A stretch of DNA of 64,000 bases from Saccopteryx bilineata. Its lineage: Eukaryota; Chordata; Mammalia; Chiroptera; Emballonuridae. The stretch lies in contig NC_089493.1 of assembly GCF_036850765.1 (NCBI RefSeq), forward strand, positions 268,873,034 to 268,937,033, given 5' to 3'. The notes beneath the pieces were generated by a model, which made no database searches, was not told where the DNA came from, and saw only the letters and a list, made by a program, of their open reading frames with translations. Position 1 is the first letter of the stretch. The number at the start of each line of letters is the position of its first letter. The translations under genes and the position numbers were made by a program. Positions 32,921 through 44,246 of this stretch are shown here, piece by piece.

Positions 32921-33559
32921 AGGAGTATTACTTATTTTTCAAAAGAGACAACTCGGGAAGAACAAACCAGAAGCTAACAGAATTGCTTACGTGCAGAAGA
33001 TGAATTGGTATGTTGTGAAAGTAACAGGGAAGGAAGTGACAGTTCTTTTAATATATCTAGCTTTTACTTTTGGAAACATGGTAATGTTTTATATGTTTAA
33101 AAACTAAAATTGTCAACAGGCTTTGAAAATAAAAATCTTTACACTGAATGCCAACATAAACAAATAAACCTAACTCTACATGTATTAAATGGATAACATA
33201 ACCGCACAGAAGAAACAGAGACTGATAAAACAGTTTTGAAGACAGTATTGAGTTTTATACCTTCAGTCTAATGGAAACAAGAGATACCAATAACTCTTAG
33301 ACTCTGCTCAGCCAATTTGCTGTTGATAAGCGTTTAGGTGCAGCAGTTCTGAAATGATTTCGCGTGCATTTTAGGATTGAGCCACTGAGTAAATACATGA
33401 ATGTAAGGAACTGGGGTTTCATTGTGAGACAAGGGAAACTCAGCTATGGAATGGATAGAGGCAATCCTTTGGGTGAGTTGGAATTATCAACGTGTGTCAG
33501 TATGAGTTCATCAAAGGTCTCAAAAGCAATAATGCCCAGTAGAAATAAGCTCACATAAT
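32921..33559. other. No recognisable feature
   Basis: AT-rich; may include further decayed L1, but I cannot support it. Confidence 0.3.
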
Positions 33560-33855
33560 ACCCAGATCTTGGCTTCTAAATACCTTAATCAATAGAAAGA
33601 ACCAAATGTGTTTGAAAAACAAAATGGATAATTCTATAGTTGGGATAGAGGAAGTATAAATATATAAAATTTATAAAAAAGTATAGATTCCTGGAATATG
33701 TGTGTGTGTGTGTGTGTGTGCCAGAAAGTAATTAATCATTCCCCACCAAAATGATACAGTATGTCAAAAGGGTATAGAAGCCAACATATCAAAATTATGG
33801 GAATAATAAATTATTACACAATGAGTAAAAAGAATCCTGATCTATATTGAGACTA

Positions 33856-33886
<31 letters not shown>

Positions 33887-35060
33887 AAACATGAATAAAG
33901 AAGAGACTGGAAAGTTTTTTCTTTATATCAGAATGCCAATTAATAAATGTATGAAGGATGAAATTTTAAATATTCCCATTTTGCAAATATCAATGTAATA
34001 ATAGATCTAGGCAAAAATCATCCATGGTTTCTAAATTCATTGGATGGCAGTATGTTAAGGAAGAAGTCATTTATATAGTCCCAAATGACATTCCAGAAGA
34101 TTATTTATTATTATTAAAGGGAAAAAGGGCCTGACCTGATGGTGGCGCAGTGGATAGAGCATCAGACTGGGATGCAGAAGGACCCAGGTTCGAGACCCCG
34201 AGATCGCCAGTTTGAGCATGAGCTCATCTGGTCTGAGCAAAGATCACCAATTTGGACCCAAGGTCGCTGGCTTGAGCAAGGGGTTACTCAGTCTGCTGAA
34301 GGCCCATGATGAAGGCACATATGAGAAAGCAATCAATAAACAGCTATGGTGTCGTAATGAAAAACTGATGATTGATGCTTCTCATCTCTCTCCATTCCTG
34401 TCTGTCTATATCTATCCCTCTCTCTGACTCTCTCTCTCTCTGTCTCTGTAAAAAAAAAGGGGGGGGGGTACTTTACAGAGGAAAAGTCTGGTGGATACCA
34501 CCATAACGAGATAGTAAAAATTATATCACCAATAGTTAGACAAACTGATATTATTGTACATACCTCTTGATGTAATAGTGAAAAACACACAATGCCTAAA
34601 ACTCATGAGGAAACGCTCAGAGAAACTCAAATTGAATAACACTCTACAATGCAACTGGCCTGTATGCTTCAAAATGGTAATGTCGGGAAGATAAGGAAAG
34701 ACGGCAAAATTGTTCCAGATTAAAGAAAATCAAAGAGAACAAAGAGAATGACAACTAAATGCAATACATGATCCTGGATTGATCCTTGCTTGGGCAAAAA
34801 AAAAAAAAAAAAAATTGCTACAAAGAACAAGATTGGCAGAGTTAGTGAAATTTGGACATAGATTATATATTAGAAAATAATATAAAATCAGGGCTAAATT
34901 TTCTGAATTGTATAGTAGTTATAGAAAAGAATGGCCTTATTCTTAAAGAATGAATTCTAAATTATTTAAGAGTGCACAATCATGATATCTTCAACTCGCT
35001 ATGAATTACTTCAGCAAAATTAATAATTATAATAATAGAAAGATAAAAACAGATGTGGCC
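33560..35060 (+). mobile_element. Old L1 (L1M-class) 3' region split by a SINE
   Basis: Continuous order of an old L1 3' region: CAGAAAGTAATTAATCATTC, AAGAATCCTGATCTATATTG, TAATAGATCTAGGCAAAAAT, CATTCCAGAAGATTATTTAT, then after the SINE AAGTCTGGTGGATACCACCA, CTAAAACTCATGAGGAAACG, GTTCCAGATTAAAGAAAATC, TGACAACTAAATGCAATACA and TCTTCAACTCGCTATGAATT. It includes (TG)n at 33699-33720, (AAAT)n at 33858-33888 and an A-run at 34797-34813. Confidence 0.75.
34129..34458 (+). mobile_element. Type A bat SINE, long form, inside L1
   Basis: Head GCCTGACCTGATGGTGGCGC with B-box-like GGTTCGAGACC, internal GGCTTGAGCAAGGGGTTACT, and the tail ATTGATGCTTCTCATCTCTC ending in poly-A. Flanking duplications are short (AAAAAGG), and the tail runs into a G-run. 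Confidence 0.9.
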
Positions 35061-35069
35061 CATTAATGA

Positions 35070-35396
35070 GGGTTTTCCAGAACCAATACAATGTGTATAA
35101 TATATAAAAACATAACATATGAAAAGACTTATTATAAAAAACTGGCTCATAAAATTATGGAAGCTGGCATGTCCAAAATCTGTGATTGAGCCAACAATCT
35201 GGAAACCCAGGAAGGCTGAGGGGAACTCCTTCTCGCTCATGGAAGTTGACCTTTCTGTTCTATTCAGGCCTTCAGCTGATTGGATGAGGTGCATCTCATG
35301 ATGGAGATCAATCTACTTTACTCAAGAGTTCCCAAGTTCAATGTTAATCTCATCCTAAAACACCTTCCAGATTGACACATAAAATTAACCATATAG
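35070..35396. mobile_element. Old interspersed repeat, related to 16456-16925
   Basis: TTTTCCAGAACCAATACAAT, ACTTATTATAAAAAACTGGC, CATAAAATTATGGAAGCTGG, CAGGCCTTCAGCTGATTGGA, TGAGGTGCATCTCATGATGG and GACACATAAAATTAACCATA. A second member of the unresolved mammalian repeat family seen at 16456. Confidence 0.6.
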
Positions 35397-35497
35397 CAAA
35401 ATCTCAACAAGTGATTAATCTAGCTGAAGGTCACACAAAAGCACATTAGACTAGTCTAGCAACTTTTCTCTAGGTTTAATTTTTTTCAAAATTAATT

Positions 35498-35842
35498 ATT
35501 ATTTTTTAAGTAAGAGAAGGAGCGATAGAGAGACAGACTTCTGCATGCGCTCCAGCCAAGATCCACCTGGCAACCTCATCTGGGGCCGATACTCTGCCTA
35601 TCCGTGGCCATGCTCACAAATGAGCTATTTTTAGCACCTGAGGCAGAGGCTCTAGGGAGCCAAGCTCAGTGCCTGGGCTGACATGCTCCAATCGATTGAG
35701 CCATGGCTGCAGGAGGGGAGAGGGGATTGGGGAGAGGTGGAGAAGCAAATGGGCGCTTCTCCTGTGTGCCCTGACCTGGAATCAAACCCAGGACTTCCAC
35801 ATGCCAGGCTAACGCTCTACCACTGAGCCCACCTGCCAGGGC
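35498..35842 (-). mobile_element. Type B bat SINE, antisense, diverged
   Basis: Reversed body (AGAGACAGACTTCTGCATGC, TGAGGCAGAGGCTCTAGGGA, GAGCCATGGCTGCAGGAGGG, GAGAAGCAAATGGGCGCTTC) and reversed head (ACGCTCTACCACTGAGCCCA). The 11-bp duplication CAAAATTAATT (35487-35497 and 35843-35853) is intact although the body is much more diverged than the copies at 6815 or 21283. Confidence 0.92.
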
Positions 35843-35853
35843 CAAAATTAATT

Positions 35854-36694
35854 TCTAATTCCCACTTGTATTTCTTCTTAGATAATTTAGAAATTATATT
35901 GCTAATTTTCCAAACACAGAATGTATTTATCTTTTTCTTATTGATTTCTAGCCACTCAGAAATGAGTTATTACTTCAAGGAGAAAAACAGCAGAAAAAAG
36001 GAGGCTGCCTAACTATATTTTTGCTTCCCTGTGGGTCATGGCTTCCTGGGTTCTCTCCAAGGCTTTCCAACAGCTTTTTGGGCCCTTGTTTGATTGTTTG
36101 TTTTTGGTATTTTGTCATCTGTTATAGTTATTCTTGGCAGGAAGGGTGGTCTGAGGCAAGCTACTCTATCACAACAGAACGTGAATGCTGGGCTGGGCCA
36201 CATGTCAGCACTAGATGAGCCAGTGAGATGAACTAGCAGACAGCAACTCCTGAAGAAAAGCAACGTGGCACCAAAACATAACCTTGAGGTTCCTTTGAAA
36301 TAAAATGATTCTTTCTCTTTTTCTCTAAATCCCCAGGGGCTAGCATCTTGCCGGCTCTCAATAAGTGTTGGCTGAATTTAGAAAGGAAAGAAGAGTGGCT
36401 GCCTGACATACCACACCAAGGGGGCTCAGTGTGTCCTGCCGCCATTAAGACTTTCCAGTGTGGAAAACACTGGGAGTCAACTGTAGGCTGATATTTGGGC
36501 AAGAAGCGCCTGCCATCGGGAATGATAGATTTCATGAGTGTGATTCAACATGGGATCAGAACATTGCCTAATCAGCCTGACTTCAACATGTGAATTTCTT
36601 TAAGTCACCATGCCAAAATCAAACAGCTTCCGTCCAACAAAGTGTTGCTACCACAAGTCTACAATTCAGTTTTGGAAGAAAAAGCTAAACATTG
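35854..36694. other. No recognisable feature
   Basis: AT-rich then mixed DNA. Nothing supported. Confidence 0.35.
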
Positions 36695-37130
36695 TTTTGG
36701 TTTTTTTTTTTTTTTTACTCTGTAGCAAAGAATGAAACACTAGAAACGACCTAAATATTTTTTCACCAGAGGACTGGCCTGACAGTTAAGGAATAATCAT
36801 GCAATAAATCACTATTCATTTATTTTAAATAATAATGAGAAAAACTATTTAATAATATGAAAAAAGCATCCATGACATACTAGTAAATTAAATAAACCAG
36901 CTACAGATAAGTATAGAATGACCGCATTTAGGTTTTCTTTAAAAAGATAATATATGCATAGATAAGGGCTCTGAGTAGATATCAAAATATTAACATGGCT
37001 ATGTTTCGGTCATGAGATTATTGCTAATAAAGTTTTTCTTCTTTGGCTTGTTTATAATTTATAAGTGTTTCGTACTAATATTTCTACTTATGATTAGTGA
37101 TTTTTAAAAGTTATTTCTTTAAAAACACCG
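36695..37130 (+). mobile_element. Probable old L1-type 3' fragment
   Basis: ACACTAGAAACGACCTAAAT, GACTGGCCTGACAGTTAAGG, AATAATCATGCAATAAATCA, GTATAGAATGACCGCATTTA and AAAGATAATATATGCATAGA resemble a common LINE 3' sequence (..GAAACAACCTAAATGTCC..GGGGACTGG..). Confidence 0.45.
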
Positions 37131-37324
37131 TTCTATGCTTGTTCCCCCAGAGGGAAGATAAACGTCCATTTCCACAGCTTTCTGGGGTCCAGTTCCTCTG
37201 CCTGTTGATTGGAGACAGAAGGGGAAGCTAGCAAGGCCCAGAGAGGAGCTTTTTCTGGGGGCTGCCGCCAGCCTGGCTGACGATGGGTGGTGCCACCCTC
37301 TCCTGCCTACATTTCACTTGAACG

Positions 37325-38385
37325 AAGAGAAATGACACGAAACAAGTGATAACAAGTGTTGGAGAGGCTGTGGAGAAAAGGGAACCTTCATTCACTGCTG
37401 GTGGGAGTGTAAACTGGTACAGCTACTGCGGACAACATATACGCCTACAGCCACTATTTTAGGGAGATTCCTCTAAAAAATTAAGACTAGAGCTACTATA
37501 TCACCCAGCAACACTTCCCTGGGTACCTACCAAAAAAAAAAACTGAAAACACATATTCATGAAGACCTATGCACCCCTGTGCTCATTGCAGCTTTAGTCA
37601 TGGAGGCCACAGGATAGAAACAACTGACGTGTCCTTTGACAGATGATTGGATAACGATGTGGTGCATATATACAATGGAACAGTGGTCCCCAACCCCCGG
37701 GCCGCGGACCGGTACCAGTCCGTAGGCCATTTGGTACCAGTCCGCAGAGAAAGAATCAGTAACTTACATTATTTCTGTTTTATTTATATTTAAGTCTGAA
37801 CGATGTTGTTTTATTGTTTAAAAATGACCAGATTCCCTCTGTTACATCCGTCTAAAACTCACTCTTTAATGCTTGTCTCGGTCATGTGATACATTTATCC
37901 GTCCCACCCTAAGGGCTGGCCCATGAAAATATTTTCTGACATTAAACCGGTCCGTGGCCCAAAAAAGGTTGGAGACCACTGCAATGGAATGCTACTCAGC
38001 CATAAGAAAAAATGAAATACTGCCATTTGCGACAACATGGATGGACCTTGATAATATCATGCTTAGCAAAATAAATCAGATGGAAAAAGTCAAGAACCAT
38101 ATGATGTCACACAGTGTGAGATTTAAAACAGAAAGCAACAAATGAACAAATGAAGAAGAACTCAGAGACATAGACAATAGTATGGCGGCTACCAGAGGGA
38201 AGGGGGTGAGGGGGAGTCAAGGGTAAAAGGGTCGAGTATATGGTGATGGAAGAAGATTGGAATTTGGGTGGTAAACACACAATGAGGCATGCAGATGATG
38301 TACTATGGACTTGTTCACTGGAATCCTATATAATTTTATCAACAATGTCACCCCAATACATTTAATTTTTTAAAAATTTAAAAAG
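37325..38385 (+). mobile_element. L1 LINE 3' end split by a hAT transposon
   Basis: AAGTGTTGGAGAGGCTGTGG, CATTCACTGCTGGTGGGAGT, GTACAGCTACTGCGGACAAC, CTCATTGCAGCTTTAGTCAT and GATGTGGTGCATATATACAA come before the hAT. After it, ATGGAATGCTACTCAGCCAT, GCGACAACATGGATGGACCT, ATGATGTCACACAGTGTGAG and an A/T-rich tail. This is the sense 3' portion of a mammalian L1. Confidence 0.92.
37681..37981 (+). mobile_element. Non-autonomous hAT element inside L1
   Basis: A 301-bp element with ends CAGTGGTCCCCAACCCCCGG and AAAAAGGTTGGAGACCACTG, same family as 21129 and 40826. Perfect 8-bp duplication CAATGGAA at 37673-37680 and 37982-37989, within L1 sequence. No coding capacity. Confidence 0.97.
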
Positions 38386-38924
38386 ACAGGAATGAGGGGT
38401 AGAACTGCAGACTGAGCTGCCTGCCCTGCTGAGCCCAGCCCACAGGGAAGGAACAGGCCCTGTGCTGGGCTGAGGGGTAGACAGGAAAAGACAGCCCCTC
38501 TTCCTGTGACTCGGGCTGCTAATCACCTGCAGAGCCATTAGCAATTACCTGATCCATACACCATGCAGGCAACAGGGCCCAGCCTGTGGACAGCTGCACT
38601 TTGCTCCCTGTTACAATTGCTTAATGGGCTGCCTTGTGGAAATGGCTTTCCCGGCCTCTCTGCAGCACAGTGTGTTATTATAGTAACCACAGGGACACGT
38701 GGCCTTGCATCAGCTATTTCACTCAGCACAGGCTTTCTTTGGAGGGGATCAGCTCTACGGTGACAGAGGAACAGCCCTTGTGAAAGATGGTGGAGCAAGT
38801 TCAAAAGATCTCTACAAAAGGCCCGGGGTGCTTCATCTCTTTCTGACATTCACCTTCTCCAGCCAGCCCCCCACCCCCCAACGAAAGATATTCCTTCACC
38901 ACGTTCCCATGATCCCTTGAGCAG
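38386..38924. other. No gene; candidate conserved non-coding block
   Basis: Repeat-free, with GCTAATCACCTGCAGAGCCA, TTAGCAATTACCTGATCC and TTACAATTGCTTAATGGGCT in 38518-38632. These are clustered homeodomain-like cores in moderately GC-rich DNA. The frames here are not supported as exons. Confidence 0.35.
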
Positions 38925-39375
38925 CCAGTCTTTAGAGCCAGCTGGGCTGGGGGAAATTCTGATTCCTCTTCTTAGCTGTGTGATCTTGGGGGAGTCAACT
39001 AACTTCTCTTAGTTTCACTTTGCCATCATAAGATGTTAATGGTAATAACTAACATTTATAGCTAATATTAACATTATCCATTTGCTTAATCCGCACCCCA
39101 GCCCCATGGTGGTAGTTGGTATATAGTTTGTTCCACACGTTAGTAAAAGGGATTATGGAGTTTCCCCAGCCTATTCCTACTCATTTAGAAGCCATGTGCT
39201 CAAGACTGAATGGTCTTATGCCAACGCCTGCTCTCTTGACACTATGCTAAACTACCTTTCTTAATAAAAATAAAGTTTACCTCATACCATTGTTAGGAAA
39301 AGTCGATCAATAATATTTGAGGAGTTATCTGAAAGGGTCTTTATAAAAAACAATTGCTCAATAAATGCTTGTTAA
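38925..39375 (+). mobile_element. MIR SINE split by a second, antisense MIR
   Basis: 5' half at about 38930-39045: TCTTTAGAGCCAGCTGGGCT, TTAGCTGTGTGATCTTGGGG, AACTTCTCTTAGTTTCACTT. 3' half at about 39262-39375: TAATAAAAATAAAGTTTACC, TCATACCATTGTTAGGAAAA, GCTCAATAAATGCTTGTTAA. Between them (39046-39261) lies sequence in antisense MIR order: AACATTTATAGC, CTTAATCCGCACCCCAGCCC, ATGGTGGTAGTTGG. Confidence 0.6.
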
Positions 39376-40562
39376 TGTTTTTGTTAGTTAACTCAAATGT
39401 AGTCATCCAGGCAACAGGACAAAAGATTCTAGAACCATCCAGACAACAACATCTCTTCCAACTGTCAAGACGAGGTATCACTACACGGCAGCACCTCCGG
39501 AATGCCCTCTCTCTGGGGACTCTTCATCATGCACCCCGTTTTTGACTAGCAGCTCTCAACCGGCCATACCAAGTCCTGCCGAGCAATATTTTTACTATAT
39601 TGGTTGTGGTAGGGGAAAATAATAAAATAAAGTAATTCAAAAAATATAATTGTTGGCTTGCAAATAAGGAACTGAGACAGCTTGGATTTCCCAAGGCTGT
39701 GTCCACTAGAGTTGTCTTTGCTGGTGACTCCAAGGGCTGGAGCCGCCCCTGCCCCTCCTTCCCAGTCATCTCCGCTTGCAGAGCTGTGGCAAGGCACACA
39801 GGGCAAGGGTCAGACACACAGTGATGGCCCTAGCACAGAGGCCAGCAGGAAGCGGCATACCCCAAGAGTGGACTAGAATGGGTCGCTTGGAGAAAGGCCC
39901 TTTGTTTTAGGTTGGCGCTCACTGCCGGTAGGTCACAGAAAGATAATGGAAGCAGAAACATCAGCAGAAACCAGCACATCATATTTAAGTAGACATGGGA
40001 ATCGAGGGAGCTACTGCTTTGTCATTGTGACAAAACATTACATTTCAACTAAATATTTCCTTATCCCTGTGGTGGTGCACAGCCCAGTGGTTAAGAGCTG
40101 CTGCCTTTGGCTATTCTGTAGATGGTGCCTAATGGAGATGACCAAAGTCACAGGCCAGCAAGTTAGGGCCATCTGTGCTTCCGTGCAGTGGAGCTTGCCT
40201 GGACTCCCTCTGAAGCAGCCCGTTGCCTTTCACGCAAGCGTTCTGTTCTCTTCTTTTGTCAATGAAGGCTTTTAGAGGAGCAGATCTGTTACTTCTCTTA
40301 CATCCTTTCCCTCTCCCACCGTGAGGGCTCATAAAGAGCAATGACAAATGGAAAGCCCAGCTCCTTCCACAAGAGCTAGGACAACTTCAGAAGTGCCCAC
40401 TGTTCAGAATAACTCCACGTTCTTGTAAGAGACCAGATTGCATCAGGCCAGCTGATTACCTGGAGCAACTGGAAGCACCAAAAAGACAAGAAGGAGAGAA
40501 ACTTCCAAAAACCCAGCAGAAACACGCAGCATTCAAAACAGACTGACTGTAAAACTTACCCC
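39376..40562. other. No recognisable feature
   Basis: Mixed DNA. Short frames near 39527-39876 and 39946-40275 have no recognised domain and no splice context. Confidence 0.35.
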
Positions 40563-40750
40563 TTTTTGGACATTTACCATGTGACAGGCTCTATGACTTG
40601 ACTTGTGCCCTCGCATTAAACTTTACAATAATTGCTACAAGAGCTATCACCCCATGTTACAGACAAGTAGACTGAGACCCAGAGAGCTGAAGTAACTTGT
40701 GGAATCTGAGAGAGCTAAAAGTGCTGTGTCAGAATAAAAGTCCTCCTAAC
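40563..40750 (-). mobile_element. MIR SINE, antisense
   Basis: TTACCATGTGACAGGCTCTA, CGCATTAAACTTTACAATAA, CACCCCATGTTACAGACAAG and TAGACTGAGACCCAGAGAGC follow the reverse-complement MIR. Confidence 0.75.
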
Positions 40751-40825
40751 ACAGTAATTAGTATGTCAGATACAGAGTAATTTCTTATTAAATTAATGTG
40801 CCGCTTCAAGTTCATGCCTCTAGAG

Positions 40826-41122
40826 CAGTGGTCCCCAACCTTTTTTGGGCCACAAACCAGTTTAATGTCAGAAAATATTTTCACAGACCGGCCTTTAGGG
40901 TGGGACGGATAAATGCATCAAGTGACCAAGACAAGCGTCAAGAGTGAGTCTTAGACAAATGTAACAGAGGGAATCTGGTCATTTTTTAAAAATAAAACAT
41001 CTTTCAGACTTAAATATAAATAAAACGGAAATAATGTAAGTTATTTATTCTTTCTCTGTGGACCGGTACCAAATGGCCCATGGACCGGTACCGGTCCGCA
41101 GCCCGGGGTTTGGAGACCACTG
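40826..41122 (-). mobile_element. Non-autonomous hAT element, inverted
   Basis: 297 bp, the reverse orientation of the copies at 21129 and 37681: CAGTGGTCCCCAACCTTTTT at the left, GGTTTGGAGACCACTG at the right. Perfect 8-bp palindromic duplication CTCTAGAG at 40818-40825 and 41123-41130. Confidence 0.97.
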
Positions 41123-41130
41123 CTCTAGAG

Positions 41131-42829
41131 GATCTTTATCCTGAAACTATGGTGCTTCTAGATGACCTACCCCTGCAACCATGCCGCCTCATTCCAGGAA
41201 TAGGGCAGGGTCAAAGCAGAAGATAAAGCAAGAGTCTGCGAAGTAGGAGAATGCAGGAGGAAGTTAGAAAGCTAGGTGCAAAGCAGGCAGTGGCCAAGGG
41301 TCAGCCCTTCAGTTCTAAGTGATGTTGACACCGCCAAGTAAATGCTGCCGTTGGCACTGACCACAGGCCGAGGGTGAGCAGGCAGACGTACAGACGCCAA
41401 CTCAGGATCACTCCGCTGTGATGATTACATTCCAATTGTCTCTTACTTGTTTGTCTCCTGCTGGATTCTGGGAGAGCAGGGAGAAGGCTGATGTCTAATA
41501 AATTAAAATGGTAAAGATCAATTGGAAGCTAACCTGAAGCCAATACTTTCAGATAGTTACATTAGTTGTATCGTGCAGTGGTATTAATCAGAACCTTTCA
41601 TGTGACAACTAACAGGTAAGCTAATGAATCCCACGGCGCCCATTCTGCAGGCAGTCCTAGTCAAAGGGACGCAGTTCAGTGGCCGAAGATATTCATCAGA
41701 TTTCAGCCTCTACCTGCTTCTCTTCAGGAACCTTGAAGAATTTTAAGGCATAACTCATGGTAAGACTTAAAAAAAATTTTCTTTATTCTCATTTCCAGTT
41801 CCCTCCTACCTTTCCACTATTCCAGAACTTCACCCTGGAAAAACAAAACAAGAACAGGAAAACTTTCCCCAAGCCCAGAAAGAAGAACATGTGTGCCTGC
41901 CCCCTCACCCTCTGGCTACTATACGCTCCACCTACCTTTTTCCTTGACCCTCTGACACTGCCTTGGCACCCTGGGGGACATCCACTCCCCTGAGCCACTC
42001 ACACCAGGCTTGGAGCCAGTGAACCAGCCCAGAAGACCACAGAGAAGGGAGCTGTTTCCAGGGCAGATGGAGTCCAAGGTGCCTATTCACTCTCCAGTGA
42101 AAGAGCTGTGCACACACTCACATGGTGCTGCCTTTCTCTCTCTAATCATTGTGTGTGTGAGTGTGTGCGTGTATGTGTGTATGTGTGCGCATGTGTAAGC
42201 CTCGTGGCAGTTTTCCAGTGAATAAGATTTGCCATCTTGTTAATGATGGGAACCAGTTCAAACTGGCATGAGCAGAAAGGAAGGATCGCATTGAGTTATT
42301 TACTGAAACTACATCCGGGCCAGGGTGACGCTGGCCTAGGATGGATCAGTTCCAAGACCCAAAGATCATCAAAAATCAATCAATTCTTATCTCTTTCTGT
42401 CTCTCTCTGTTTGTCTGTCTATCTGTATCTCTCTCCCCTCCTCATTGCTTCTTACTACATAAACTACATCTGGCCCTGGTAACTTTGTACTGTGTCATTT
42501 GTGCTGTAAAGAAAGGAACATCATGTCCCAAGGTATCTTCTTTCCCCAAGGAAGAATTTAGAATGTTCTGGTTTGGATCATTTGCTCACTGCTCAGGCTA
42601 ATGGCTGTGACCATGGGGATCAAATGATATGATTGACCCAGCTTGAGGGTGAGTGATTAACACCCCCAGGTGTACACTCCCAAAAAAGAGGGGTGCTGTC
42701 TGGTTGACCAAACAAAAGCACTCGCCACCATGAGGAATGGTGAAACTATTACTTTGCAATCTTGGGCTCATTAATGAGGCTCAGTTTAGAAGAAAAAGGT
42801 ATATAACTTCCTAGTAGGGAAAGGATCTG
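41131..42829. other. No gene; contains a TG-rich simple repeat
   Basis: Imperfect (TG)n at 42151-42196. A region near 42235-42440 could be a decayed antisense LTR followed by a CT-rich run, but the match is weak. Confidence 0.35.
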
Positions 42830-43400
42830 AAAATCTCACTTGGATCTTGCTATTTCTTTACTTAAAAAACTTTAATGGAATCTCCATAGATTATTAAAAA
42901 AATTAATTTGCTTTGGTGGAAGTCAAGCCATACTCCACAATTTGAATCAACTCACCCACCTTCTTGCCTGAGCCATGCACTCCAATGGGTTGGCATTCCA
43001 TAAATACTCTTAGTACTTTTCCATCTCTGAGTTTTTCATTGTGTGGTTTCCTCTGCCTAGAATAACTTTCTTTTTTCTTAATGCATTCATTTCCTGCTTG
43101 TCAGTGCCTTCCTTCCCTAAACAGTAGGCTGGGCCAGCAGGTGACCTGAAGCTCCTTTTAGATGACAGCAAGTCACCTCTTGAAGAGAGCAACCTTTACC
43201 CCAGTCCTTGTTGCTCCCTACTTCCCACTCCTCTCTTCCACCCAGCTACCAAACTCCCAACATGCCTGGCAGCTTAGCCACCTCACAACAGCATCTGACT
43301 TTTAAAGCTGGTCCTGGTCACACTGGCCAATAATAATAACCTGTCTCTCTTCTGCACTCCCAAAACACCACTTTATGCCACATGCTGATTTGTTGATTAA
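42830..43400 (+). mobile_element. L2 LINE 3' region
   Basis: TTTAATGGAATCTCCATAGA, ACTCACCCACCTTCTTGCCT, GGTTTCCTCTGCCTAGAATA and GATGACAGCAAGTCACCTCT follow L2 3' order. A further L2-like end, AAATATTTGTTGAATGAACA, lies at 43518-43537. Confidence 0.5.
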
Positions 43401-43844
43401 AAACAAGATGATGCATTTAAAGCCTCCACACGGGACCTCTTTTATTTTCAGTAATCATAAATAATAGTCACCACTGTTATAATTGTAACAGATACCAATT
43501 CCCTTGCTAAGATGACAAATATTTGTTGAATGAACAAATGGTTGGATGACTACTAGGAAGAGTAATGAAAATAGTGAATATGTCATTCTCATATTGGAAA
43601 TCTTGAGTTTGGCATGTGTACATTTTATTTTTAAATTTAGACCTATTTTTAAAACAGGAATCCTCAAACCTTTGAAAAGGACCCCTGCTGGAGGCTTTAC
43701 CAATTCCACAATTTGCCAATGTCACAATTTGTCAATTTATCAATGGCACACTGTGCCTTGAAAAGTGGTAACATTTTTACAAGTTCATTTTTTCACAGTT
43801 ACAAAATGTTTCAGGTTTCAAACAAAATAGAAACAGACTCATAG

Positions 43845-44150
43845 ATACAGGCTGACGGTTTCTAGTGGGGAAGTGTGTTGCGGGACTAGGTGAAAAAAGT
43901 GACGAGATTAAGAAGCAAATTGGTACAGTAGTCGTAAAATAATCCCAGGGATGTAAAGTACAGCATAGGAAGTATAGTCAATAACACGGTAATATATGTA
44001 TGGTGTCAGGTGTGTACTTGAACTATGGGGAGAGGGGGGACCACTTTGTGAAGTACATGATTATCTAACCACTACACTGTACATCTGAAACTAATACAAA
44101 ATAACGTTGAATGTAAACTGTAATAAAAAATAAAAATTTTTTTAAATGTT
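43845..44150 (+). mobile_element. L1 LINE 3' end, 5' truncated
   Basis: AAACAGACTCATAGATACAG, ATAATCCCAGGGATGTAAAG, TACAGCATAGGAAGTATAGT, CAATAACACGGTAATATATG, CACTACACTGTACATCTGAA and ACTAATACAAAATAACGTTG, then an A-rich tail: a typical L1 3' terminus. Confidence 0.9.
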
Positions 44151-44163
44151 TAAAAGTGTTTCT

Positions 44164-44215
44164 GGGTTTTTTTTTTGTTTTTTTAAAGATTTTATACATT
44201 CATTTTTAGAGAAGG

Positions 44216-44246
<31 letters not shown>

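Noticed and set aside
37954..38145. 63-codon frame resembling L1-derived protein
   Set aside because: It spans the hAT/L1 junction and L1 3' sequence; it is not an intact L1 ORF2.
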